From: Histoplasma ohiense
Taxonomy: Eukaryota; Ascomycota; Eurotiomycetes; Onygenales; Ajellomycetaceae
NCBI GenBank assembly: GCA_017607445.1
Contig: JAEVHH010000002.1
Coordinates: forward strand, 1,913,501-1,977,500
Length of the DNA: 64,000 nt
Direction of reading: 5' to 3'
Position 1 is the stretch's first letter; each line of letters starts with the position of its first letter. Under the pieces are notes generated by a model, which searched no databases, was not told the DNA's origin, and was given only the letters and a program-made list of their open reading frames with translations. This document shows, piece by piece, positions 55,158 through 64,000 of the stretch. The translations under genes and the position numbers were made by a program.

Positions 55158-58100
55158 TTACTTAATAAACTTCTCAATTACCCACCCATGCTTTCTATCT
55201 TTCCTCTGCACTGCTTTCTTCGCTGGTAATGGCCACCCCATACTTCCCGGATCCCCCTTCAATGACGGAATGACCCAACACTCACGCTTATCCGATGCGC
55301 CGGCAACTGGTTCGATCTTCCCAACAGGTTTCCCATATTCAATTAAAGGTGTTCCATGTCCCAGAGCAGAGAGTTGTAATCCGCTCACGGCGGTTAGGGG
55401 GAACATTCTGACCTTGGTAGGAGCATCGGAGATAGCGCTTGGGGCAGATTGTTGGAGATGAGAGTAGATGAGGTATTGAGGAAGTTCCGTGGTCGAGAGA
55501 TGAGCAAGGACAGATGTGGGATGTATATATACGGCTTTTTCATGGACTTCTCTGGCGTGTCCGTCGAGGGATGAGAAGAGAGTTAGATATGGGACGTCGA
55601 TGGCTCTTCGAGGCTTGCGCGGCATGTCTGGCGGGACAGGAGCCATATCTGCACGAATTGCGACGTGGTCAATGAAGCCTGCTGCGGTGATTTGCTTCAG
55701 AGCGCGGAGTTGTTTATCAGTGGGCTCAGGGAGGCGCAATTCGAATTGGTTCGTGATATTTGGGTTATTGCTGCGGACGATCTCGTAAAGCTGGCGGCGG
55801 AGTTGGGATGCCTCTTTCATAGCGTTAGGACGCAGGAACATTTGAGAACAGAAGGACTCGCCATTTGCTGCGTATGCGTACGCACATACTGCCGCAAGGG
55901 ATTTTAGGGCGTCAGATTTGTCGTCGTACTTGCTAAATATACGGCGGGCTCTGTTGTAATCCTTTCGCCGCATTTCTCTCGCGGTATCCTCAAGTCTATT
56001 CGCGTTTGTGTAGATTTTACTCTCCTCGTCATCCTCATGCTGGACGGGGTTGAGATCGAGCTGGTTTTCTTGGATAAAAAGGTCCGACACTGAGAGTGCG
56101 GAAACCAAAGCTACTACGTATGGCATACAACCGTGTTGATGGCTGATTTGGAGCATCTTTCCAAACCTTGGGGAGAGTGGATATAGACTAAGCTGGCGGC
56201 CTGTCTCGGTGACCTGACCATCCAAAGAGAGGGCGCCAAGGTTCTGCAGTAATATTTCCGCTTTGGCAAGACTTGTTCGATTTGGCGGGGTTGGAAAGGG
56301 GAAGTTGATAACATGATGAAGCCCCATGGATTTCATCTGCAGGACAACTCCTTCGATCGGTGTCCGCAAGATTTCCGGCTCTGCATACTCTTCGAATTCC
56401 CCTTCAAAGACGGCAGAGGAGTAAAGTCGGTAGCAATGCCCGGGGCCGGTTCTTCCCGCTCGTCCAGCACGTTGACTAGCACTGGCTTTGCTTATCCAAC
56501 CGATCTGGAAGCTCTGGACTCCAGTGGATACGTCGTACTGCTTTTCCTTGGAGCGGCCGCAATCAAATACGTACCTGATGCCAGGAATGGTCAAGCTGGT
56601 CTCTGCCACATTGGTGGCCAAAACAATGAGGCGGGAGCCTTCTGGCACTGGCTCAAACACCTTCATCTGCTCCTTAGTAGGAAGTTGGGAATAAAGGGGA
56701 AGGACATGGACCTTTGTTCCTGAATCAACAGCCCCTTCTTCATGGTCAAAATCGTCATCATCATTTTCATCGTCGTCTAATCCTCTGATTTCGATGTCAC
56801 TGTCGCTATCATTACCTATCGGGCCTGTTGTTCTTCCAAGTTCAATATCTTCAGTTTCGAGGGGAGCTTCCACTGCTGATAACTTAACTTTTCCCTGGAA
56901 AGGGCTGGGAACATGAGTAGACCTGAAAGTCTGTTCAAGACGCTTGGATAGATCTTTAATCTCTGCCTGTCCTGTTAGGAAAACAAGAAACGCTCCCGGA
57001 GGCAATTTCCTGTGGCCCTTGGATACCTTTTTAAAAGCCTCTTCGACATAGTCACGACGTGTGTGGCGTGAAAAATGGATAGTGACGGGGTACTGGCGTC
57101 CTTCAGCTTGGACTAACGAAGGTCGTCCCTGGGGAAAGAGATTTTCATTTTGGAGGAAGTCCGATATGCGTAATGTAGCAGACATAATAACCAACTTCAG
57201 TGGCTTTACAGACTGGTCTTCTGCATTCATCGTCTTCCTTAGGTCAACGATTCTGCTGACCATACCGATGAGAATATCTGTGTTAACACTCCTCTCGTGA
57301 GCTTCGTCAATTATAATGATCGAATATTTCGAAAGAGAGAAATCTCGGGCAATTTCTCTTATCAGAACACCATCTGTCATAAATTTTATAGCTGTTTTGC
57401 TTGATACTGTGCTATCAAATCGAATCTGGTATGAAACCTGATCTGCAAATTGGCCCAGCTCATCTGCAACTCGCTTGGCCATACTGACAGCTGCAACTCG
57501 TCTCGGCTGAGTTATTCCAACCATCCCCGGATTGGGGCTTTCGTGGTTTCCATATCCCGCTTCGAAGAGGAACTGCGGTAGTTGTGTAGTTTTACCACTT
57601 CCAGTTGCGCCCCAGATGATAACTGAAGAATTGTTGTGGATAGCTTCCATAATTTCTTGTTCCTGCCCAACAATAGGTAGAGCGAGACGAGATGCCTGTA
57701 TGTGCTCAGGACGATCTACTTGGACAGTGAAAGCCTCCCTATTCGGAGCCCCTTTTGGTATTTTTAATTTAGCTGGCAAGGGTTCGCCCTCAGTCTGGCG
57801 CGAGGTTGCAGGCTTTTCTGGTTGCGGAAGAGCATGAGGTAGAGGCGCATGTTCTGTGGGTCTAAAGCCAACCGTGTCGTTTATTTGCTGTACCGCCCAT
57901 GTTTTGAATGCGGAATTTCGCGGTCGAATTATGGTGTGCTCGCTAGGGTCATCATCGGAGCTTGAAGACCTGTCATCCTCATAGTCCCCATCATTGTTAC
58001 TATCACCTTGTCCTGATCCTATGTCGCTTCCAGAACCACCCGCTTCATCATCACTTATATAGCTACCGGAACGCTCTGGGTCTTTTGTCGCATCATCGCC

Positions 58101-58785
58101 GGACCCATTGCTTTCGAATCCATCCCAGGATGGCTCCTCTATTATAAACTTAGCTTTTGGGGCACGTTTCCGCTTCTTAATGACGGGAAAGCCATCTTCT
58201 CCAATTTCTAGCGGTCGTTTTAATCCACTTCCAATAACTGGTATTCCAGTGCCAGCAATGGTATTGGCGATATTGATCGTCGAATTGGAAGACGTGAGGA
58301 CCGGCTTGATCGAACTTGCCTCGTTTATCTCGTTGTCTGAGGTGTGCTGCTGTAGCAGAACGCTGTTGGTATCTCCATTACCTGCAGCTGAAGATAAAAT
58401 CTTTTTTTGTTTGCGTTTCCCTAGATCTCGAGAGCTTTGTAATTGACTGGTATCTATTTTTGCGTCCGAGAGCTTTTTGAGAAGTATAAGATTTTCATCC
58501 TTCTTGAGTTTTGTTTCCTGTTACCCTAAGTTAGTGTCTTCGGAAATGAGAAACACACATAGAGAGAATCGCCCGTACAATGTACTTGTCAAGTCTCTTT
58601 TGCTTTTTCCCAGAAATCCTCGGTTGTTGCGCTAGCAGCTCTTCTCTATATTTCCGCCGTTTCTCCTCCTTCTCCGATTTGGAAACCGGCGCAAGCTCGG
58701 CAACATTGGTGTCCTGCTGGGGAATGGGATTAGTTTCCTTTAATTTATTTTTGTGTTTTCGCTGTCTGGGAACGAATTTTGGCAT
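55158..58785 (-). CDS. ECM16: DEAH-box RNA helicase DHX37/Ecm16 (Dhr1)
   Basis: Two minus-strand exons, 58785-58579 and 58517-55158 (61-bp intron), give 1188 residues. Exon 1 carries the basic N-terminus MPKFVPRQRKHKNKLKETNP and ends LDKYI; exon 2 continues ETKLKKDENLILLKKL. An acidic region (about 240-300) precedes the helicase core: Walker A GATGSGKTTQ (372-381), DEAH (473-476) in IIIIDEAHERS, SAT (515-517), and QRAGRAGRTGPGHCYRLYS, then the helicase-associated and OB-fold domains. An acidic insertion (DDDENDDDDFDHEEG) lies between the RecA domains, as in Ecm16. This helicase releases U3 snoRNA from pre-18S rRNA during 40S maturation in the nucleolus. The start codon is 199 bp from the divergent chaperone gene. 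Confidence 0.92.
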
Positions 58786-58984
58786 TTTGGCTGGAGCGGA
58801 AAAGCCAAAGTGCGTGCTACATGATTGCGATTTGATGCGATTTGAGAAATTTATCGAGTTGGCAGTTCTGCCACAAGGCGGTGAAGTCGCAGCCCACCTC
58901 CTGCGTTCCAATGCCTCGGTGTAAATTGCATTTGTTTGCATTCTTATTCTTTTCTCTTATCATTTCACCACTCATTTCGTTACT
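58786..58984. promoter_or_regulatory. Short divergent promoter DHX37/PAC3-like
   Basis: 199 bp separate the two divergent ATGs, so both genes must share or overlap promoter elements and leaders. Confidence 0.5.
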
Positions 58985-59547
58985 ATGCTCCCCAATTCAA
59001 TTCCTCCCAATGCTCAGCTCAAGGAGGTGATGCGGGATGCTGGTCCGTTGCCAGACCAAACCAATCTTCCATATCCAGCTTCGACAAGACAGGCAGCCGG
59101 GGTGTTAGGCGGAGTGGAAACAGAGGTGATGTCAGTCTCATTTTCTGACAAAATTTTGGTGACTATATCTCAAAAGGAGAAGTTGGGACAGTGGGTATGA
59201 ACTGACATAAACTCTGCCTTCTGGTGGTCTATACGTACTGATCTTCCCAGCTTCATGTACCCTTAGAGAACACGAATCCTGGGACCAACGGCTATCATAC
59301 TCTTCCAAACCCAAACGAAGACGGGCTCCTTCCACTAGCTAACTTTACTGCGACATCCGTCCTTGGTGCTCGCGGCTCTCAACGCGAAACCATTGGCCAG
59401 CTCTTCGCATGCCAGATTGCGACTGCAATCGTGACGAAGAATCCAAATGAAAATAGGCTCCTTGTTGTGGGACTGGGTCTTGAGCAGGCTGAGCTTGATC
59501 GCGATATCTACTTCGGTGTTATCGATCTTGTATTGAAATGCATATGA
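58985..59547 (+). CDS. Proteasome assembly chaperone 3-like protein
   Basis: Exons 58985-59194 and 59251-59547 (56-bp intron, donor gtatga, acceptor cccag) encode 168 residues. Features of the family are SVSFSDKILVTISQKEKLGQW followed after the splice by LHVPLENTNPG, then GLLPLANFTATSVLGARGSQ, ETIGQLFACQIATAIVTKNP and RLLVVGLGLEQAELDRD. PAC3-type chaperones act in the cytosol and nucleus with a partner chaperone to order alpha subunits during 20S proteasome ring assembly. The N-terminal 45 residues are variable. The assignment is from recalled family pattern; the function is inferred. Confidence 0.75.
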
Positions 59548-60239
59548 GTGAGAGCAAGATGTTGTTCCAGACGATGGACATAATACCCTCTCGGCTGGAG
59601 CCTTTGAATGGCGCTTTTGTCATAGCTTGAGGTACCGTAAGGGACAGGAATAGCGCGGGGTCTACAGAATCTTGAGCGTCTTATGACAAGAGATTGTGGA
59701 GGTGACTTTCCGTCAGCCAGTCTTCCCTATCATCTTGCCGTCTTAGAGAGGTTTCTCGGCGTTTCTGTTTCCGTACAGTAGATGCGATATCTGCCTATGC
59801 CACCATTGCTTCCACCTTCGAGGCCATCGCACATAAACGCACTTGCGCGCGGATGGCTCTCTTCGATGTATGTATATTACCTCCTACCTCCACCTGCTGG
59901 ATAGCATACTTGGGTCGCAAATGCAAAATTTTGATGGGTTCCAAAAACATCACCTGCCAACGCCATGACCTTGTCAATTCCCCACTCAGTGACGCAACTA
60001 TACCAATCTATGCAAGTAGATACTAATAACCTGTAAAGACAAATGAGCAGATATATAAAAGGAATATAAAACTTCAATCAACAATATTTCACAAGCAAAA
60101 GCAGACAGGGTTTATGAAGTAAAAGAAATAATATAAGAAAAAATAATTAGAAGGCACTCAATATTATGAGAAGATCAAAGCTGCTGCTGCAGTTAAATAT
60201 TTTATAGAGAAGCAACAGTGAGATGAATAGAAGCTTCAA
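59548..60239. other. Decayed region with one coding-like remnant
   Basis: Left part contains the remnant at 59706-59875; the rest is AT-rich (60030-60200) and gene-free. Confidence 0.45.
59706..59875 (+). pseudogene. Coding-like remnant of unknown family
   Basis: After a TGA the plus-strand frame reads CRLREVSRRFCFRTVDAISA, then YATIASTFEAIAHKRTCARM and ALFD, followed by a good donor (gtatgt). The residue pattern is protein-like, unlike what follows. I do not recognise the family and see no start codon or upstream exon. Confidence 0.25.
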
Positions 60240-60980
60240 CTATAAAAAGAGAAGAAAGAATGTACTGCTAAGTATTATAGAATGCTTTTTGAAGTTCGTT
60301 GGGTGGATGGGTTCGTTGGGTGGTGAGTGAGAGATGTTAGCACATCGGCTAGTTCTGATCATGGATGTCCACAGGGATCCTGCGGCGCCGATCAAACAGC
60401 TGCATTGGGTCTGGTCATAGAAGTCCTTTGGCTTGCGAGAGCTCAGGACAACTATGACAGTCTGAGTTGCAGTAATCATGAATAGCAGCCATTCGAACGC
60501 CCCAAAGACTGTCGCCACCTTGAGCAACCCACATGAGGATTTTCCTGTCGAACATGTGTCGGTTGCAATTTGAACAGCCACAGCAATGAAACCAGCAAGC
60601 CATGAGAGGACAGCCACGGCCTCAACGGCGACACGAATGTAGCCAATCAACGCACGATCCGCGAAGCTGGTTTCAGCAATGAGGAGAAAGATGATGATCA
60701 GAACTGTCCAGCCAGCGCAGAACATCAAGAAGCCCCACGCATTAGGGACGCCATAGTAAGCGTAAAAGTTGCCGAACTCGAAGTGTACATGCACATAGTC
60801 AGTATGACCGTGAAACACATGGATAGCTAGGCGATAGGGTCAGACTCAACAGTGCGGCGGTCTACAGAGTAGAATGTATTAGTTCTGCGTACCGTAGCCG
60901 TCTGTTCCCATGATGATTATGCTGAAGATGAGTTGCAGCGCTCGCAGGGCATAATAATTGAGTGTTTTGTTCTTCACCAT
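60240..60980 (-). CDS. MARVEL-domain four-span membrane protein
   Basis: Two minus-strand exons, 60980-60893 and 60826-60240 (66-bp intron), give 224 residues. Four hydrophobic spans are visible: ALRALQLIFSIIIMGTDGYA (about 12-31, across the splice), WGFLMFCAGWTVLIIIFLLI, VAVEAVAVLSWLAGFIAVAV and FGAFEWLLFMITATQTVIVV, with the Cys-containing loop TDTCSTGKSSC between spans 3 and 4. This spacing is typical of fungal MARVEL proteins, which sit in the plasma membrane or secretory vesicles; no specific role can be given. The C-terminus (HSPPNEPIHPTNFKKHSI, then a hydrophobic end) is unusual and the true 3' end could lie in a missed exon. The gene sits in a zone of decay but its frame is intact. 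Confidence 0.65.
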
Positions 60981-61971
60981 GTTCAAATGCAACCTCTCTT
61001 GCATGGTGTGACAAAAGAGATTTTGCGCAGAAAAGGATTGGGCAAATAAGCGTGAGCAACTGCTTTTCAAAAACTCACCACCAAATCAGGGGTGATTGTG
61101 ATGGTGAAAAAATACTGTAAACAACAGCCTTACGCCTGCTTGGAACAATGCCAATTCTATTTGACCTGACACACAAATAGAGCACAATATATAAGATTCA
61201 AAGCTGGAGAAGAGAAGAAAGGTGAAAGCTGCTTTGCAACTCGTTGCGAATAAACAAAACCTCATGCCCGAGAGGCCAGTCCCAGTAGTTATGGCAGTGA
61301 GGTTGGGGTCAGTGCCGTCATATGCTGGTCTCACGTCTCAAGCCTTGACCCCAGCCAGGCATCAGCGTTTCTGGAGGATATCCCCTCAGCTGCGACAACC
61401 ATATCAGGAAACATTCTATATCAAGTATGTCAGATGCAAAGCATATATAGAGATGCTCTCTTGGTCTGTTGTGAAAGATGAAAAGAAAATTGAACAACTT
61501 TCATTACAACCCTGCCTACCTGAACTGTCGGATTTAACCGCATCAGAGCGCTCATTAGTGGCCCACTTTCTTTGTTAATAAGGTTTATGGCTTTATGTTC
61601 CCTTGTATAATTTCCTGAGCTCAGATTTCTCTTTCGTGCTCTACACCACGCCCAAATTCCATAACAGATCGCTGCATATCATGGCCTTGAATTGTCCAAT
61701 TATGGGTGGGTAGAGTGGGTTGAGCTCCCTTTACTAGTAATGGTGAATATCATAGTTACTACATTTTTCGGTAAGCAACTGATATTCAACATTACTAGTC
61801 TGGGGGGATAATATCAAAAGGTTTGCTCACAGCTGCAGCCGTGTCACCTCACTAGGGCCAGCAGTTGCCCTGGAGGTCAAAAGTTAGTAACCTCACCAGC
61901 CATTCGCCTCAGATAATACTGATGCCGTGACTGAATGACGTGAACCCAGCCTGCCTTTTCTCATTCACACC
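60981..61971. other. Gene-free region
   Basis: MARVEL gene upstream region and further sequence to the glycosyltransferase-like relic. Small frames (61222-61578) have no family features. Confidence 0.4.
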
Positions 61972-63312
61972 ATGGTCGCCCAACCTCCCTTAGAAATGGG
62001 CCAACCCGTCCCGGAGACCGTGGTGCAACAATCCACACTTCAGCAAGCACAAACTGCCACTGCCGCCCAGACCAATCCCACAGGACCCACGACACACAAT
62101 GCCCTCCTGCATCAGACCCACAAGGCCAGTTGAATCCCAAACAGGATGACGCCAGCCGAAGTCGATTCCTCAGTCAGAATGAATCTGGCTCCGACAAAGA
62201 CCCTGACATGCTGCGCCCGACTGGCGTGCATATGAGCAAAGGCGCTGGGCGTTTTGTAAAGGCGGTTGTGCAGGTACCTGTGGATCTTTCAGTGAATTTC
62301 ACGAGAGGGTTTCACAATATCCCTAAGCTTTGGGGAGACGATACCGTGCGCCCTCAAGAAAGGGTCAGCGATTTAAAGTCAGGCGTCAAGGCAATAGGAA
62401 GGGAATTTGGCTTTGGCTGGTATGATGGCGTTACTGGCCTGGTCACTCAGCCTGGAGAGGCGCCCAGAAAGAGGGTGCCAGCGGCTTTGTCAAAGGAGTC
62501 GGCAAAGGGATTGGAGGATTCATAGCCAAGCCGGGCGCAGCCGTCTTTGGTATCCTTGGTCATACAATGCAGGGGGTCAGCAAAGAGGTGCAGAAGTTGT
62601 TCGGCAGCAATGTGCAGAATTACATCAGGGTGTCGAGGGTAGTTCAAGGGTACGAGGAGTGGCTGCAGAGCTCCGATGCAGAAAAGAAAGGCGTTATCGT
62701 TCGGTGGAAGCTGATTCAGAAAGACCTGAAGAAAATGGGCAACTCTAATGAGATGGTGCGAGAAGCCCAGGAAGCAAAGCAAAAGATGAATTTGGAGGAC
62801 AGAGAAAACCACCAAAACAACATACTGTGAGGTTTGGTCAGTCCGCCAACAGTGCAGATGCTCAGATGCAAGATCTTGAAAGTACCACGCTCGCCATGGG
62901 TGGTTCACAGTCCCCTCTGCGCGCAACCAACACGGCCCCCGGGAAGCCGTTGGGAGCGGCTGAAATCACGTCACGCGGAGACGAAGAAGAGGATGCCAAT
63001 GTGGAGCGGGCGATTCAGAAAGACGTGTCTAAGCTTCAGCACCAACAACAAGATCACCAGGCAGATCAGGCAAATTTGCACCAGGCGATGTCGACCAGCG
63101 AAGCTGAAGCTCAGTAACACACAAGCGACAGTGAATGGGACTCAGATCTGGGTCTTGATGACGAGGACGATGAGGAATTCGAGCAGGAAAGAAAAGAACC
63201 CGAAAAGATGTTGGAGGAGGCGGTACCCGTGGCTGATGGGTCACTCGGCCGCCAGCGACCCCCTTCATATGATCCAGGGTTGGTTCAAGACCCTTTGGGA
63301 TACTCTGACTGA
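61972..63312 (+). pseudogene. Relic of the C-terminal region of a sterol glucosyltransferase-like protein
   Basis: A protein-like sequence in three frames. From about 62115: RSRFLSQNESGSD, KGAGRFVKAVVQVPVDLSV, FTRGFHNIPKLWGDDTVRPQ, EFGFGWYDGVTGLVTQP, then a frame change near 62452 and GASGFVKGVGKGIGGF, AKPGAAVFGILGHTMQGVSK, LFGSNVQNYIRVSRVVQGYE. A TGA at 62828 and another frame change lead to a Gln-rich, UIM-like stretch (VERAIQKDVSKL), a TAA at 63115, and an acidic tail (DSEWDSDLGLDDEDDEEFEQ) ending PPSYDPG. This order resembles the region that follows the GT domain in fungal UDP-glucose:sterol glucosyltransferase-like proteins. The catalytic GT domain is absent. At least two frameshifts and two stops make it a pseudogene unless unseen introns repair it. 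Confidence 0.5.
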
Positions 63313-64000
63313 GAATGGGATCCGGGCTGAGGTTATATACAACTTTGATGAGACTGGATTTGCAATGGGGCTCTGTGCAACTACTAAGGTAGTTACTAGT
63401 GCTGAGCACTACAGCCAGCCAAAGTTCTTACATCCTGGGAATTGAGAATGGATCACTGTGATTGAGTCAGTCAACGCGCGTCAAGCTAGATGTTACCTCT
63501 GTACATCATTCTTAAGGGTCAGACTATTTGAGAAGGCTGGTTTGATGGGTTCCCGGACGGCTGGAGGCTTGATGTTAGTTCTAATGGCTAGACTACAGAT
63601 GAGATAGGAATTAAATGGCTTACTAGAGTGTTTATTCCGGTGGCAAACCTAAGTCGAATTGGCAGTCTCGGGGGTTTGGTGGAACAGCGCATGCGGCTGG
63701 GATTCAATACCATTAAGGTTGATTTCCTAGATGCCTACTTTGCCGCACGTACGTAAGCCTTTAAGGCTCAGAACATTCAAAGTGACTTTAGAGCTACTGG
63801 AATAGCCTCATTTGAACCTGACCGGGTCATCCAGCAGTTAGATATTCAGTTCCAAACTCCTACGCGGCCTGGTAGTCAATCTAGCAACTCCCAGTCATCC
63901 TGGATTCTATAACACCTAGCAATCCGCGCCAATTGCATAAGCAGGTGAAAAATGTCAAGAACCTTATGGGTAAGGGGGCTTGAGAACCCCCCTCTGAACC
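63265..64000 (+). pseudogene. Broken pogo/Fot1-type transposase (right-edge partial)
   Basis: Sequence pieces match the DDE superfamily of pogo/Fot1 elements: GWFKTLWDTLTENGI, then VIYNFDETGFAMGLC (first catalytic Asp at 63347-63349), KFLHPGN followed by TGA (63443) and EWITVIE, GWFDGFPDGWRLDV with TAG at 63589, DEIGIKWLTRVFIPVAN, and MRLGFNTIKVDFLDAYFAAR with TAA at 63754, then FRATGIASFEPDRVIQQLDI. The segment that should hold the second and third catalytic acids (DGHGSH region) is missing between SRIGSLG and LVEQRMRLGF, near 63670. Several stops are one C-to-T or G-to-A change from a sense codon. The element is dead. Its right end may lie outside the window. Confidence 0.8.

Noticed and set aside
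61222..61578. 118-codon plus-strand frame upstream of the MARVEL gene
   Set aside because: No family-like pattern; composition like non-coding DNA.
1..64000. tRNA, rRNA and CRISPR arrays
   Set aside because: No cloverleaf with proper A and B boxes, no rRNA-like blocks and no regularly spaced identical repeats were seen by eye; a covariance-model scan would be decisive.

Overview
The window is nuclear DNA of a filamentous ascomycete (Pezizomycotina; probably Eurotiomycetes, perhaps Onygenales - an inference from protein flavour and layout, not tested). The evidence is short spliceosomal introns (mostly 50-120 bp, GT..AG, often gtaagt/gtatgt donors), a dense arrangement of single-copy eukaryotic housekeeping genes on both strands, pyrimidine-rich promoters, and AT-rich gene-poor stretches holding decayed repeats. 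All exon coordinates were deduced by reading splice sites and keeping the reading phase and protein family continuous.

Left arm, 0-31 kb, is ordinary and gene-dense: the 3' end of a HEAT-repeat protein (LAA1/HEATR5-like), a mitochondrial DUF1640 coiled-coil protein, COG1 (Golgi tether), CDC123 (eIF2 assembly), a peroxisomal enoyl-CoA isomerase, PET100 (cytochrome oxidase assembly), a small subunit of serine palmitoyltransferase, a mitochondrial GGQ release-factor-like protein, a tiny Cys-rich ORF, CSE1 (importin-alpha export), TSC2/tuberin (TORC1 control) and a Pumilio-family RNA-binding protein.

The centre, about 31-46 kb, is an accessory region. It holds one intact cytochrome P450 (38.1-40.0 kb, with a 17-bp exon) among AT-rich DNA, three of the four copies of an 85-bp TG..CA element flanked by 5-bp target duplications, an inverted-repeat-bounded 1.07-kb element, a diverged inverted repeat pair, a second inverted-repeat-bounded element, and several copies of the 9-mer TACTCCGTA.

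Right arm, 47-59.6 kb, returns to housekeeping: a single-pass membrane protein, GPI13 (GPI-anchor ethanolamine phosphate transferase), CWC21 (spliceosome), a DHX37/ECM16 DEAH helicase (ribosome biogenesis) and a proteasome assembly chaperone 3-like gene divergent from it. From 59.6 kb to the end is a second decaying zone: a coding-like remnant, a MARVEL-domain membrane protein gene, a frameshifted relic resembling the C-terminal part of fungal sterol glucosyltransferase-like proteins, and directly abutting it a broken pogo/Fot1-type transposase.

The genes do not form a cluster with one pathway; the links that can be argued are a predicted PUF protein with UGUAUAUA specificity and two such sites downstream of PET100, and shared short promoters for the divergent pairs COG1/CDC123, SPT small subunit/release factor, CSE1/TSC2 and DHX37/PAC3. 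The most novel-looking signal is the 85-bp dispersed element family. No tRNA, rRNA or CRISPR was seen.
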